From positions 1 through 64,000 of the forward strand of contig VGEO01000003.1 in assembly GCA_016869275.1 (NCBI GenBank): a stretch of DNA of 64,000 nt, in the 5' to 3' direction. Position 1 is the stretch's first letter. Every line of letters begins with the position of its first letter. Position numbers and translations under genes: made by a program. Below are positions 18,673 through 28,266 of this stretch, piece by piece. Source of the DNA: Alphaproteobacteria bacterium (GTDB taxonomy: Bacteria > Pseudomonadota > Alphaproteobacteria > SHVV01). The notes under the pieces are model-generated. The model made no database searches, was not told the DNA's origin, and worked only from the letters and a program-made list of their open reading frames with translations.

Positions 18673-19032
18673 ATGACCGCCGAACGAGACCCCGATCCCG
18701 GCAAACTCGCCCGCGACCGTGCGACGGTACGGCGCGGCTTTTGGCCCAAGGCCAAGCGCACGCTCGGGCAGGTGCCGTTCCTCGATCAGGCACTGGCGGC
18801 TTATTACTGCGCGGTCGATCGGCGGACGCCGGCCTACGTCAAAGCGATCCTCTTGGGTGCGATCGCCTATTTCGTGATGCCGGCCGACGTCATTCCCGAC
18901 TTCATCGCCGGGCTCGGCTACACCGACGATGCAAGCGTGCTGGTAGCGGCGATTACCGCCGTGAAGCGGCACCTGACGACGGACCACCGCGCCCGCGCCG
19001 CGCAGGCGCTCGAACGGCTGCGCGCCGAGTAA
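18673..19032 (+). CDS. DUF1232 (YkvA-type) small membrane protein
   Basis: Protein of 119 residues with the DUF1232 core KAILLGAIAYFVMPADVIPDFI followed by GYTDDASVL, one hydrophobic segment and charged flanks. The family is widespread and has no firm biochemical function. The start MTAERDPDPGK is the first ATG after the divergent SDR gene. It ends 4 bases from the convergent EamA transporter gene. Confidence 0.88.
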   Translation: MTAERDPDPGKLARDRATVRRGFWPKAKRTLGQVPFLDQALAAYYCAVDRRTPAYVKAILLGAIAYFVMPADVIPDFIAGLGYTDDASVLVAAITAVKRHLTTDHRARAAQALERLRAE

Positions 19033-19036
19033 TGCC

Positions 19037-19987
19037 TCAGGTGACTTTGGTGGTCGTGGCCGCGTCGCGGTCGCGCTTGCGGATCTGCGCCTCGCGGCGC
19101 GCGATATAGAAGGACGAGAGGAAAATGATGCCGCCGCCGACCCAGGTCCAAAGGTCGGGCACCTCGCCGAACAGCAAGAACGCGAGCAGCGCGACGAACG
19201 GGAGCCGCGTGAAATCGTAAGGCAGCACCGCGGTGGTGTCGCCGAGGGCGAAGGCGCGCACGGTGAGCCAGTTGGCGGCGGTCGCCGCGAAGCCCATGCC
19301 GGCGAGCCACAGCCACTCTGTCGGCGTCGGCCAGGTCCACACGAACAGGGCGGGGATCAAGGCGAGCGGCGTGAGAAACAAGAGATTGATCGCGACCACG
19401 CGGTTGGTCGCCTCGGTCCGCGACAGCATCTTGACCAGCACCGTCGCCAATGCGCCGGCGAGCGCCGAGGCGACCGCGGTGATCTCGCCAATGCCGATCG
19501 AACTAACCCCCGGCCGCAACACCAGGAGCGCGCCGCCGAACCCGATCAGGGTCGCGGTCCAGCGCCGCAATCGTACGACTTCGCGCAGGAACACGATCGC
19601 GGCAACGGTCGCGAAGATCGGGGTCATGAACGAAAGCGCGGTCGCCTCGGCCAGCGGAATCTTGGTGATGGCGTAGAACCACGTCAGCATCGAGGTGAGC
19701 CCCACCACCACGCGCCAAAAATAGAGCCGCGCCGCTTCGCCCAGGCGATCGAGCACGCCGGCCCGGAACATGAACGGCGCGATCGCGACCAGCCCGAAAA
19801 AGGTGCGGAAGAACACGATCTCGAACGGGTGAAGGTTGGCGCTCAAGTCGCGGACGACGATGGTGATGGCGCCCCATATCACGCACGCGCCGACCATCGC
19901 CGCCGCTGCCCGGGTCGGTGCCGGAAGTGCGCCTAGGCGCGCGCGCCAGTGCATCGGATGGAACGCGGTCGCAACGGTCGGGGACAT
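19037..19987 (-). CDS. DMT-superfamily (EamA) transporter
   Basis: Inner-membrane protein with about ten hydrophobic segments arranged as two EamA repeats. The first begins [20 protein letters not shown], the second near [20 protein letters not shown]. Segments such as [20 protein letters not shown] and [20 protein letters not shown] are typical of drug/metabolite exporters. The C-terminus is basic ([11 protein letters not shown]). The chosen ATG (19987) gives [22 protein letters not shown] at 20029 would add 14 residues and another ATG lies 11 codons downstream, so the start is uncertain. Substrate unknown. Confidence 0.88.
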   Translation of the reverse strand: MSPTVATAFHPMHWRARLGALPAPTRAAAAMVGACVIWGAITIVVRDLSANLHPFEIVFFRTFFGLVAIAPFMFRAGVLDRLGEAARLYFWRVVVGLTSMLTWFYAITKIPLAEATALSFMTPIFATVAAIVFLREVVRLRRWTATLIGFGGALLVLRPGVSSIGIGEITAVASALAGALATVLVKMLSRTEATNRVVAINLLFLTPLALIPALFVWTWPTPTEWLWLAGMGFAATAANWLTVRAFALGDTTAVLPYDFTRLPFVALLAFLLFGEVPDLWTWVGGGIIFLSSFYIARREAQIRKRDRDAATTTKVT

Positions 19988-20155
19988 CCGTCGTACTTGG
20001 ACCCACGGGCGCGCCTCGACCAGCGCCACGGCGATGCCCCTGCCTTGCGAAAAACGCAGGCCCGGGGCACTTTTACGCGCGCGACTGGAATCATGGGAAC
20101 CGGAGTCGGCCGAGGGGGAATCGATGCCGTCGATGCGATCGGGGCGGGTAGCGCG

Positions 20156-22120
20156 GTGAATTCTATTCCAAAACCGCTATGGACGCCTTCGCCCGAGCGT
20201 GTCGCAAACGCCAATCTGACGCGGTTCATGGCCGAGGTCCGGCGCGACTTCGGCGCCGATGTCGCCGACTACGAAAGCCTCTACCGCTGGTCGCTCGCCG
20301 CGCCGGATGCGTTCTGGCGCGCGCTGTGGTCGTTCGGCGGGATCATCGCCGAGACGCAAGGGACGGTGGTGGTGCGCGACGTCGACAAGCTGCCTGGCGC
20401 GACCTGGTTTCCTGAAGCCAAGCTCAACTTCGCCGAGAATCTGCTGCGCCGGCGCGATCGGACGCCGGCGCTCGTCTTTCGCGGCGAGAACGGCGCAACC
20501 CGGACGGTGAGCCACGGCGACCTCTACGACGCGGTTTCGCGGCTGGCGCTGGCGCTGCTCGCCGACGGCGTCGCGCCCGGCGATCGCGTGGTCGGATTTC
20601 TCCCCAATATCCCCGAGGCCGCGATCGCCATGCTCGCCTCGCTCTCGATCGGCGCGGTGTGGTCGTCGTGCTCGCCCGATTTCGGGATCCGCGGCGTGAT
20701 CGACCGCTTCGGCCAGATCGCACCCAAGGTGCTGTTCGTCGCCGACGGCTATTTCTACAACGGCAAGATCCTCGATTCGCTCGAACGTGTGCGCGGCGTC
20801 GCCGCCGAGCTCGGCGGGCTCACGCGGCTGGTCGTGGTGCCGTTCGTCGCGGAGCGGCCGTCACTCGCCGGCTTGCCGGCGGGAACGACGCGATGGGACG
20901 ATTATACGACCCCGTTCCGCGCGCAACCGATCGCGTTCCGGCGCCTGCCGTTCAACCACCCGATCTACATCCTCTATTCGTCGGGAACGACCGGCGTCCC
21001 TAAGTGCATCGTCCACGGCGCCGGCGGCACCTTGCTCCAGCACTTGAAGGAACATCTTCTCCACGCCGACGTGAAGCCGGGCGATCGGCTGTTCTACTTC
21101 ACGACCTGCGGTTGGATGATGTGGAACTGGCTGATGTCGGGGCTGGCGTCGGAAGCGACGCTCATGCTTTACGATGGTTCTCCCTTTCACCCCGATGGCA
21201 ATGTTCTGTTCGACTTTGCCGCCGCCGAGCGCATCAATGTGTTCGGGACCTCGGCCAAGTTCATCGACGCTTGCGCCAAGGCCGATCTTTCGCCCAAGGA
21301 CCGTTACGACCTCGGCGCGCTCGAGACGGTGCTCTCGACCGGCTCGCCGCTCCGGCCCGAGGGCTTCGACTGGGTCTATGCCCGCGTCAAGCCAAACGTC
21401 TGCCTGTCCTCGATCTCGGGCGGCACCGACCTGATCGCGTGTTTCGCTGCCGGCAATCCGATCGGCCCGGTGTGGCGGGGCGAGATTCAGGTGCGCGCCC
21501 TCGGCATGAAGGTCGAAGTGTTCGACGAGCAGGGCCGGCCGCTCGTCGGCGAGAAGGGCGAGCTCGTCTGCACCCAGGCCTTTCCATCGATGCCGGTGAT
21601 GTTCTGGAACGACCCCGACGGCGCCAAGTATCGCGCCGCGTACTTCGAGACCTACCCCAACGTCTGGCGACACGGCGACTGGGTCGCGCTCACCGAACAT
21701 CGGGGATTGATCATCTACGGCCGCTCCGATGCCGTGCTCAACCCCGGCGGCGTGCGCATCGGCACCGCCGAGATTTACCGCGAGGTCGAACAGATCGACG
21801 ACGTGCTCGAAGCGCTGGTGATCGGCCAGGACTGGGACGGCGACGTCCGCATCGTCCTGTTCGTCAAGCTGCGGCCTGGCCGCCCCCTCGACGACGCCCT
21901 CGTTACGCGTATTAAAAAACAGATCCGCGACAACGCAACGCCCCGCCACGTCCCGGCCAAGATCCTGGCTGTCGCCGACATCCCGCGCACCATCAGCGGC
22001 AAGATCGTCGAGCTCGCGGTCCGCAACGTCGTCCACGGCCGCCCGGTCAAGAACGTCGACGCCTTGGCCAACCCGGAAGCGCTCGAATATTTCAAGAATC
22101 GCCCTGAGCTTACAATCTAA
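20156..22120 (+). CDS. acetoacetyl-CoA synthetase
   Basis: ANL-superfamily ligase of 654 residues converting acetoacetate, ATP and CoA to acetoacetyl-CoA. The N-terminus [19 protein letters not shown] is diagnostic of acetoacetate-CoA ligases. AMP-binding core: [18 protein letters not shown]. Then [32 protein letters not shown] and [20 protein letters not shown]. The C-terminal Lys region is [20 protein letters not shown] 20156 fits the family start; an ATG at 20093 would add about 20 low-complexity residues. Role: use of acetoacetate, for instance from polyhydroxybutyrate or ketone bodies. The stop codon lies inside a 21-base palindrome. Confidence 0.94.
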   Translation: MNSIPKPLWTPSPERVANANLTRFMAEVRRDFGADVADYESLYRWSLAAPDAFWRALWSFGGIIAETQGTVVVRDVDKLPGATWFPEAKLNFAENLLRRRDRTPALVFRGENGATRTVSHGDLYDAVSRLALALLADGVAPGDRVVGFLPNIPEAAIAMLASLSIGAVWSSCSPDFGIRGVIDRFGQIAPKVLFVADGYFYNGKILDSLERVRGVAAELGGLTRLVVVPFVAERPSLAGLPAGTTRWDDYTTPFRAQPIAFRRLPFNHPIYILYSSGTTGVPKCIVHGAGGTLLQHLKEHLLHADVKPGDRLFYFTTCGWMMWNWLMSGLASEATLMLYDGSPFHPDGNVLFDFAAAERINVFGTSAKFIDACAKADLSPKDRYDLGALETVLSTGSPLRPEGFDWVYARVKPNVCLSSISGGTDLIACFAAGNPIGPVWRGEIQVRALGMKVEVFDEQGRPLVGEKGELVCTQAFPSMPVMFWNDPDGAKYRAAYFETYPNVWRHGDWVALTEHRGLIIYGRSDAVLNPGGVRIGTAEIYREVEQIDDVLEALVIGQDWDGDVRIVLFVKLRPGRPLDDALVTRIKKQIRDNATPRHVPAKILAVADIPRTISGKIVELAVRNVVHGRPVKNVDALANPEALEYFKNRPELTI

Positions 22121-22139
22121 GATTGTAAGTTAACGTTAA
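22109..22139. promoter_or_regulatory. two adjacent palindromes, possible operator
   Basis: A perfect 21-base palindrome (10-base arms CTTACAATCT / AGATTGTAAG around one A, 22109-22129) covers the acetoacetyl-CoA synthetase stop codon. It is followed directly by TTAACGTTAA (22130-22139). A further AACTC-GTT-GAGTT repeat lies at 22255-22267. No T-run follows the large palindrome, which argues against a terminator. The 190-base stretch is much richer in A/T than its surroundings and precedes a pair of small paralogues. Confidence 0.5.
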
Positions 22140-22312
22140 TGATCTCTCTAAAGTCGTTGACGGCACCACGGTTGAGGGAACTCCCGGAGAGCGGAGCGCA
22201 ATCGTCCGGAGCGCGTCTTGTCCGAATCGCTCGCTATTCTAAGAAAAAGCCTTGAACTCGTTGAGTTAACGCACAAAGTTTCGAATCAATAAAAACGTTC
22301 AGGGACGAAACC

Positions 22313-22678
22313 ATGGCTGCCGGCCGCGCCCTCGCGACCAACGACCGACCGATGCCGCTTCCGAACCGCCGCCACGCGCGCGCGGTCAAGCGCAACGGCC
22401 ACGGCATCGCCGTGCCGGTGGCATTCGCGGCCAACGATGTCGAACGGGTCGAGGCACGCTTCGAAGCGCTGGGCCGACGCAGCCCGTGGCGCTCTTACGG
22501 TACCTGGCAGGACGGCCACCCGGCGCGGCTTGTCGTCTATCGCTTCGGCAAGGCGGCATCGCGCATGATGGTGACGCGCTTCTCGGACGGCACCTTCGAC
22601 GTCAACGACGGCGAGGGCCGAGCGGTGCTGCGGCGCGCCGCGATGCCCGAGGTCCTCGAGCGGATCGTCCGCGAGTAA
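22313..22678 (+). CDS. small uncharacterised protein, paralogue A (121 aa)
   Basis: No family recognised. A basic N-terminal 40 residues is followed by a compact domain: WRSYGTWQDGHPARLVVYRF, then MVTRFSDGTFDVNDGEGRAV and a terminal helix. The same order (aromatic, TWQ, LVVY, DGTY/FDV, GR-V, helix) recurs in the gene at 22831, so the two are tandem paralogues. The ATG at 22313 is the first after the A/T-rich palindromic region. No signal peptide or membrane segment. The mixed strand pattern suggests a small beta-rich fold with C-terminal helix; function unknown. Confidence 0.65.
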   Translation: MAAGRALATNDRPMPLPNRRHARAVKRNGHGIAVPVAFAANDVERVEARFEALGRRSPWRSYGTWQDGHPARLVVYRFGKAASRMMVTRFSDGTFDVNDGEGRAVLRRAAMPEVLERIVRE

Positions 22679-22830
22679 CCGGCCCGGACCGCGCCGAAAA
22701 GCCGGTCGTTTTCAAGAATTTGCCTCACAAAGGCTCACGTTCGGGTGAGCACACGGCCGCGTGCGTTGTGTGTGACCGAGCCGCCTCCGATGTCCAGACG
22801 TGGGAGCGAGAGGGATAAAGGGGGAAACAC

Positions 22831-23142
22831 ATGTCCGGTCTCGCGATGGCAACCAAGCCGACGCCGACCCTCGCGCAAGCGGCGCGCGCGGGCTTCACGA
22901 TCGACGAAATCGATGAAATCGAGAGCCACCTCGCGACCTTCTCCGAAGGGCGCTGGCGCTATTTCGCGACCTGGCAGTCGCGACCCGAGCAGCTGGTCGT
23001 CTATCACGTCGGGATCGGCAGCGCGTGCGTAACCCTCGCCCGCCACGGCGACGGCACCTACGACGTCATCAGTGAGGACGGCCGCGTCGTCCGCTCGTCC
23101 GCGAATCTCGGCGACGCGCTCGACAGCGTGCTCGACAGTTAG
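22831..23142 (+). CDS. small uncharacterised protein, paralogue B (103 aa)
   Basis: Begins MSGLAMATKPTPTLAQAARA, then a helix (IDEIDEIESHLATF) and the shared domain RWRYFATWQSRPEQLVVYHV, GDGTYDVISEDGRVV, ending in a helix. A good Shine-Dalgarno-like GGGGGAAAC stretch precedes the ATG. It lies 152 bases after paralogue A, in which a perfect 6-base hairpin (GCTCAC / GTGAGC, near 22735-22752) occurs. Its TAG overlaps by 3 bases the stop of the convergent Rieske gene. Cytoplasmic by sequence; function unknown. Confidence 0.7.
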   Translation: MSGLAMATKPTPTLAQAARAGFTIDEIDEIESHLATFSEGRWRYFATWQSRPEQLVVYHVGIGSACVTLARHGDGTYDVISEDGRVVRSSANLGDALDSVLDS

Positions 23143-24953
23143 CCCGCGTTTTCGGCGTGGAGCGCACCGCCGCGGTGAAGGCGGCGCGCGATGTCCGCGG
23201 TCTGATGCTGTGCCCGCTGGGTCGGCGCGTGCGCGGCGATATAGCGCGCCACCGCGACCAACACATGATGCCCTTCCGCGGCCCCGTTCCACCCCTCGAA
23301 CTCGCGCACGCCGGCCTCGAACATCTGGAACGCATGGAACCCCGCATCCTCGCGGAGCAGCGCGTGCCCGAGCGCGGCGACGATGCCGCGCGGCGCGTGC
23401 CCGAGCGCGAGATAGCGGGCGACGATCGCCGCGGCGCGATCGACCTGGCTCTGGCGATCCATGGCATCGAGCAGCGCCGCCGTGAGCGCCGCGCCATCGG
23501 ACGGCAGCCCGGCGAAGTCGTCGGCCCGCGACCCCGGCAGCCGCGCCGGCGGCACGTTGAGAAAGCGTTCGAGATAGATCGCCATCGCGCCATGATAGAG
23601 GCCGCGCAATAGCGCGAGGTCGCGCCCCGCGGCCGACCCCTCGCCATAGACGCGGCGGAGCGCGGCGTGCAGCGCGTGCGCGTAGGTGAAGGCGTGATGC
23701 GCGGTCTCCCAATCGCCGTGCTCGTTGGCGGTCCCGAACTGGGCGACGCGGAGCGCCGCGGCGTAGGCGAGGGTGCGGCCGAGCGTAGCCGGGGTGGCGC
23801 CCGCGCCGAGCGCACGATCGAGCGCGGCGACGATCGCGGCCGGATCGTCGCCCAGCAGCGCGCGGGCAAGCCCGGCGTGGTCGGACCACGACACGGTCGC
23901 GGCGCCGCCCTGCGCGACCGCGGCGTCGAGACCCTCGAACGCGCGGGCGAGCAGCGGTACCAGGTCGACCGGGTGGCGCCAGCTGTTCGATTCCTCTTCG
24001 CCGCGCGCGGCGACGAGGTCGCGCACGATCGTCGGCAGCACGATGTCGGCCAAGTCCCAGCCGACCAGGTCCAGGCACTCGGACGCTTTGTTGATGAAAT
24101 CGAGCGTGTGCCCGCCATCGGCAAAGAAGCGATCGGTGGCGGCGGTCAAGACGAGATCGGCCAGGTCGCGCGGCGTCGCCCCGCCGGCGATCGCGGTCAA
24201 GAGCGTACGCTCGCCGCCGTTCCGATGGCGGACCAGCGTCCAGCGCCGGAGCCAGCGTTTGAGCGTCGCCGGTTCCTGCGCCGCGCCGTCCAAGGCTTGG
24301 CGTTCGCGCCGCGGCGCCTCGCCGGCGGCATCGTCGGCGATCCGCCGGATGCCGTGAAAAAGCGCGAGATAGCGATCCTCCGCCTCGAGCCACGGTAGGA
24401 CGTTGGCAAGCGCCGTCAGCACCGTCATCCCGGTGCTCCAGCCGTCGCGGTTGCGGGCACCGAACACGATCGCGTCGTTGACCAACTCGCGCGGGTTGAC
24501 GCCCTGATCGAGCAACGCGAGGACCGCTTTGGCCGCGACCAGCCCGAGGTTGTGGGCCATCGCTTCCTTCAAGCGCCCGCGCCAGTAATTGGCTTCGAAC
24601 GGATAGCCGCAATCGGCGGCGACCCAGACCTCGCCATCGCAGACTTCGGCGCTGCCCACGGGAATGTCGTCCGCCCACAGATCGAAGGTGCCGCCGCTCG
24701 CCAAGTCGAAGCGGGCATGATGCCAGTGGCAGGTGAGAACCCCGTCCTCGACGCTGCCTTTGTGAAGGGGAAAGCCAAGATGCGGGCAGCGATTGTCGAG
24801 CGCATGCACGTGGCCGGCGTGGTAGACGACCAGGATCGGGCAGCGCCGGCCCGGCACCACCATCGTGCCCTTGGCCTTGAGCTCGTCGAGCGTACCGACG
24901 CGAACGTAAGCGCCGGCACCGTGACCGGAACGCGCCTCGGCCGCGCCTGACAT
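23139..24953 (-). CDS. Rieske [2Fe-2S] domain fused to a ~490-residue helical domain
   Basis: Protein of 604 residues. Residues about 15-110 form a Rieske domain: NRCPHLGFPLHKGS (CxH) and VLTCHWHHARFDLASGGTFD (CxxH). The remainder is Ala/Leu-rich, probably all-helical, and holds repeated His-containing helices (HNLGLVAAKAVLALLDQG, FTYAHALHAALRRVYGEG, HGAMAIYLERFLNV). No transmembrane segment and no Rieske oxygenase mononuclear-iron domain is evident, so it is not a standard ring-hydroxylating oxygenase. The ATG at 24953 gives MSGAAEARSGHGAG. It lies 71 bases after the quinone reductase gene on the same strand. I do not recognise the helical part; oxidoreductase role is inferred only from the Rieske centre. 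Confidence 0.75.
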   Translation of the reverse strand: MSGAAEARSGHGAGAYVRVGTLDELKAKGTMVVPGRRCPILVVYHAGHVHALDNRCPHLGFPLHKGSVEDGVLTCHWHHARFDLASGGTFDLWADDIPVGSAEVCDGEVWVAADCGYPFEANYWRGRLKEAMAHNLGLVAAKAVLALLDQGVNPRELVNDAIVFGARNRDGWSTGMTVLTALANVLPWLEAEDRYLALFHGIRRIADDAAGEAPRRERQALDGAAQEPATLKRWLRRWTLVRHRNGGERTLLTAIAGGATPRDLADLVLTAATDRFFADGGHTLDFINKASECLDLVGWDLADIVLPTIVRDLVAARGEEESNSWRHPVDLVPLLARAFEGLDAAVAQGGAATVSWSDHAGLARALLGDDPAAIVAALDRALGAGATPATLGRTLAYAAALRVAQFGTANEHGDWETAHHAFTYAHALHAALRRVYGEGSAAGRDLALLRGLYHGAMAIYLERFLNVPPARLPGSRADDFAGLPSDGAALTAALLDAMDRQSQVDRAAAIVARYLALGHAPRGIVAALGHALLREDAGFHAFQMFEAGVREFEGWNGAAEGHHVLVAVARYIAAHAPTQRAQHQTADIARRLHRGGALHAENAG

Positions 24954-25024
24954 GCGGTCCCTCGTCGTTGTGCGCGGCGCGATCATAAGTCGCTTTGCCG
25001 CCGGCCGCGAGTCGCGCCCCGATA

Positions 25025-26002
25025 CTACGTCGTCAACACGATCTTCCCGGTCGATTTGCGCCCGAGCAGGGTCGCAAGCGCGATGCGCGCGTCGGCCAGC
25101 GGGTACGTGAACGAGACATGGCTCGTGAGCTTGCCGGCTTCGAACCACGCCAGCAGCTCGCGGTACGAGTCCGCGAACACCGCGGGCTTGTGCGTGCGAT
25201 AGGTGCTCCACGCGAAGCCAAGCACCGCGATGTTCTTGACCAGGACGATGTTGGTCGGCGCCTGCGCGATGCGGCCGCTCGCGAAACCGATCACGAGGAT
25301 CCGCCCTTCCCAGGCGATGCAGCGGAGGCCGGTATCGAACGCATCGCCCCCGACCGGATCGTAGATGACATCCGCGCCGCGGCCTCCGGTCAGCGACTTG
25401 ACCCGCTCGCGCATGTCTTCGGCGGCGTAATCGATCAGGTCGTCGGCGCCGTGATCCTTGGCGATCGCAAGCTTGTCGGCGCCGCGCGCCGCCGCGATGA
25501 CGCGGGCGCCCATGAGCTTGCCGGTCTCGACCGCGGTGACGCCGACGCCGCCCCCCGCCCCCAGCACCAGGAGCGTTTCGCCCGCTTTCAGCGCAGCCCG
25601 GTACTTGAGGGCGAGGTGCGACGTTCCGTAGGTGACCGGAAACCCGGCGCCCTGAACGTAACTCATGCGCGCGGGCATGCGCATCGCCCACGCCGCTTTG
25701 GTGACGACCGCTTCGGCGTAGCCGCCGGTCCCGGTGGTCGCGAACACCCGATCTCCGGGCTTGAACGCGGCGACGCCGGGACCGCACGCCTCGACGTCGC
25801 CGGCGACTTCCATGCCGGGCACGAACGGCGGCGTCGCCTTGTGTTGGTAGGTGCCGGCGATTTGCAGCGAATCGGGGAAATTGATCCCGGCGGCGCGGGT
25901 CCTGATCCTGATTTCGCCCGGGCCCGGCTCGGGGATGACGATATCCCGGAGTTCGAGCGTGTCGAGGCCGCCGAGCTTGGTGCAAACGATCGCTTTAACC
26001 AC
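25025..26002 (-). CDS. NADPH:quinone reductase-like MDR enzyme
   Basis: Zinc-free medium-chain dehydrogenase/reductase of 325 residues. The N-terminal GroES-like domain has PGPGEIRIRTRAAGINFPDS and PFVPGMEVAGDVEACGPGV. The Rossmann fold has LLVLGAGGGVGVTAVETGKLMGA. The zinc-ligand cysteines of alcohol dehydrogenases are absent. Relatives reduce quinones or act on enoyl substrates. It starts 9 bases after the asparaginase gene stop, so the leftward operon is asparaginase, quinone reductase and probably the Rieske protein. Confidence 0.92.
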   Translation of the reverse strand: MVKAIVCTKLGGLDTLELRDIVIPEPGPGEIRIRTRAAGINFPDSLQIAGTYQHKATPPFVPGMEVAGDVEACGPGVAAFKPGDRVFATTGTGGYAEAVVTKAAWAMRMPARMSYVQGAGFPVTYGTSHLALKYRAALKAGETLLVLGAGGGVGVTAVETGKLMGARVIAAARGADKLAIAKDHGADDLIDYAAEDMRERVKSLTGGRGADVIYDPVGGDAFDTGLRCIAWEGRILVIGFASGRIAQAPTNIVLVKNIAVLGFAWSTYRTHKPAVFADSYRELLAWFEAGKLTSHVSFTYPLADARIALATLLGRKSTGKIVLTT

Positions 26003-26011
26003 GTGGTTCTC

Positions 26012-27046
26012 CTAGGACGATGACAAGGCGACGCGCGCGACGATGGTGCCGGTTTCGACGCCGCGCCAATTCCTGAGCAGCGGGTCGAGATAGGGGCCGA
26101 GGGCGACCTTGGCGGCGGCGTCGAAAGCGCCCAGCCGGTCGAGCAGGACCGCCAACGCGGTGTCGCGCGCGCGTGCCGCTCCGTCATCGACCTTGAGCGC
26201 GAGCCCAAGCCCGCGGGCCGGCCACGCCGCTGCCATCACGCCTTCGGCGCCGCTCTTGATCAGGACCGCGCCGCCGGTCGCAGCCATCGCATCGGTCGCG
26301 AACCGGCCCTGGCCCGCCACCATCGCCGGATGCGCCGTCATGGCCGCGCCGACCCGGCGCGCCGCGGCTGCCCGCGCTGGCGGCAGCCGGTCGGGCGAAC
26401 CGAACCGTGCCAGCAGAAGCGCCAGCGTCGCGAGCGGCATCGCGATCGTCGGGATCGAGCAGCCATCGATCGCGGTCGGCGCGACGCCGAGATCGCAGTC
26501 GCCGACCTCGCTCAATATTCGGCGCATATAGAGCTGGACCGGGTGATCCGGACGCTCGTAGCCGGCGAGCGATTGGCCCCAGTGGCGCACGGTCGTGAGG
26601 ATCGCGAGGTGGTTGCCCGAGCAGTTGTTGTGAAGCGCGCTCGGCGCCTCGCCGCCGCGCACCAGCGCATGCACTGCCGCCTCGGAAAACGGCGGGTGGG
26701 CGCCGCACGCGAGCGCCGCCGGGTCGAGCGCGAGCCGCGCGAGCCAGCGGCGGGCGGTCTCGACATGAATGGCTTCACCGGCATGCGAGCCGCTCGCAAG
26801 CGCAAGCTCCGGGGCGGTCAGCGCGAAGGCGTCGGCGGCGCCGCTTTCGACCGTGGCCAACGCCTGCAGGGGCTTCACCGCCGAGCGCAGGTAAATGGCC
26901 CGTTCGGGATCGCCGAAGGCATGAACGATCGCGCCGTCGGCGTCGACGACGACGCCCGCGACGCGATGAATGCTTTCGACCAGCGTACCGCGGCGGACCT
27001 CGACCTCGATCGGCGGGGCCGCGCGCCGGTTGCGATTGGTCCTCAT
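26012..27046 (-). CDS. asparaginase II family protein (AnsA/Rhizobium type)
   Basis: Protein of 344 residues of the thermolabile rhizobial-type L-asparaginase family, distinct from E. coli AnsA/AnsB. Seen: EVRRGTLVESIHRVAGVVVD at the N-terminus; YLRSAVKPLQALATVESGAA with the Ser-x-x-Lys typical of this fold; ALASGSHAGEAIHV; HNNCSGNHLAIL; AIDGCSIPTIAMPLA; and GAVLIKSGAEGVMAAA near the end. Family reaction: asparagine to aspartate plus ammonia. The ATG at 27046 is followed by a basic, disordered-looking segment. It is divergent from a TrmH-type methylase 27 bases away, so the promoters overlap. Confidence 0.88.
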   Translation of the reverse strand: MRTNRNRRAAPPIEVEVRRGTLVESIHRVAGVVVDADGAIVHAFGDPERAIYLRSAVKPLQALATVESGAADAFALTAPELALASGSHAGEAIHVETARRWLARLALDPAALACGAHPPFSEAAVHALVRGGEAPSALHNNCSGNHLAILTTVRHWGQSLAGYERPDHPVQLYMRRILSEVGDCDLGVAPTAIDGCSIPTIAMPLATLALLLARFGSPDRLPPARAAAARRVGAAMTAHPAMVAGQGRFATDAMAATGGAVLIKSGAEGVMAAAWPARGLGLALKVDDGAARARDTALAVLLDRLGAFDAAAKVALGPYLDPLLRNWRGVETGTIVARVALSSS

Positions 27047-27073
27047 GCCCAAGCCCGCTAAGCTCGACCCGCC

Positions 27074-27658
27074 ATGACGTTGCCCGCGACCGCCGGAAGC
27101 GCCGCCGCTCCGCCCCGCCTGCGCGGGTATTTCGGGATCGGGGTCGAACGCGTGTCGAAGCCGATGAACGTCGGCAACCTGTTCCGCACCGCGCACGCCT
27201 TCGGCGCCAGTTTCGTCTTCACCATCGCCGCCGCGTACTCCGTCAGGGCGGCGAGGTCCGATACCTCGCTCGCGCCGAAGCACCTGCCGTTTTACCGGTT
27301 CGATTCGGTCGAGTCGATGCAGCTCCCGGCCGGCTGCCAGCTGGTCGGAATCGAGATAACCGAGGACGCGGTTGCGCTCCCGACGTTCCACCATCCGCTC
27401 TCGGCCGCTTACGTCCTCGGACCCGAGCGCGGCTCGCTCTCGCCGGCGCTGCTCGCGCGCTGCACGCGCGTGGTGCGGATTCCGACCGCCTTCAGCTTGA
27501 ACGTCGCCACCGCCGGCGCGGTCGTGCTTTACGATCGCCTGCTGACGATGGGGCGCTTCGGCGAGCGGCCGCTGGGCTCGCAAGGCGAGACCGCAGCGCC
27601 GCCCGCGCACGTACACGGCCGGCCGATCTCGCGCCGCAAGCGGACCGGGGCTCCCTAA
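27074..27658 (+). CDS. TrmH/SpoU-family RNA 2'-O-methyltransferase
   Basis: SPOUT methyltransferase of 194 residues. Motif 1 is PMNVGNLFRTAHAFGA, motif 2 YVLGPERGSLSPALLARC, motif 3 VRIPTAFSLNVATAGAVVLYDRLL. These bind SAM in the trefoil knot and place the catalytic Arg and Ser/Asn. The exact target nucleotide cannot be told from sequence. The C-terminal 40 residues are Pro/Arg-rich and look disordered. Start MTLPATAGSAAAPPR at 27074. Confidence 0.9.
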   Translation: MTLPATAGSAAAPPRLRGYFGIGVERVSKPMNVGNLFRTAHAFGASFVFTIAAAYSVRAARSDTSLAPKHLPFYRFDSVESMQLPAGCQLVGIEITEDAVALPTFHHPLSAAYVLGPERGSLSPALLARCTRVVRIPTAFSLNVATAGAVVLYDRLLTMGRFGERPLGSQGETAAPPAHVHGRPISRRKRTGAP

Positions 27659-27706
27659 TCACAAGCCCTATGGAATTCGAGCGCGCCGCACGCTACTTGT
27701 AGTGCC

Positions 27707-28213
27707 ATGCGGCTTGCTCTTGTCTTGGCGATGACGATCACGGCGGCGCTATCGGTGCCGGCCGGCGCGCAGGCGCCCAAGCAACTGAGCGCCCACAAGG
27801 ACTGGACGACCTTTACCTATGCCGAAAAGGGCAAGAAAGTCTGCTACGCCGCCGCCAAGCCCGTGGACAGCGAACCCAAAGCCGTCAAACGCGGCGAGAT
27901 TTTCTTCCTGGTGACGTTGCGGCCGGCCGAGAAGGTGGTCGACGAAGTGAGCATGGTCGCGGGCTATCCGTTCAAGGACCGGAGCGAGGTCGTGGTCGAG
28001 ATCGACGGCAAGAAGTTCGACCTCTTCACCGATACTGAAACTGCGTGGGCACAGGCGGCGCAGACCGATAAGGCGATCGTCCAGGCGATGGTCAAGGGCA
28101 ACGACCTCGTCGTCCGCGGCACCTCGGCCCGCGGCACCAAGACCGTCGATCGCTATTCGCTGCAGGGCTTCAAAGCCGCCCACGAAGCGATCCTCAAGGC
28201 TTGCGCCGGCTGA
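27707..28213 (+). CDS. invasion associated locus B (IalB) family exported protein
   Basis: Periplasmic protein of 168 residues. A signal peptide ([21 protein letters not shown]) is followed by the IalB fold: [38 protein letters not shown]-like [16 protein letters not shown], and [21 protein letters not shown]. One Cys near residue 46 and one near the end could form a disulfide. In Bartonella the family is linked to erythrocyte invasion, but it is general in Alphaproteobacteria and its molecular role is unclear. Confidence 0.88.
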   Translation: MRLALVLAMTITAALSVPAGAQAPKQLSAHKDWTTFTYAEKGKKVCYAAAKPVDSEPKAVKRGEIFFLVTLRPAEKVVDEVSMVAGYPFKDRSEVVVEIDGKKFDLFTDTETAWAQAAQTDKAIVQAMVKGNDLVVRGTSARGTKTVDRYSLQGFKAAHEAILKACAG

Positions 28214-28266
28214 ACCGACCGAGTCGCCGGGCCGGCCTCCGCGCACTATCTTCCCGTGATCGCCCC

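Noticed and set aside
22109-22129. The palindrome after acetoacetyl-CoA synthetase as a terminator.
   Set aside because: No T-run follows the stem, and the arms contain few G/C pairs.
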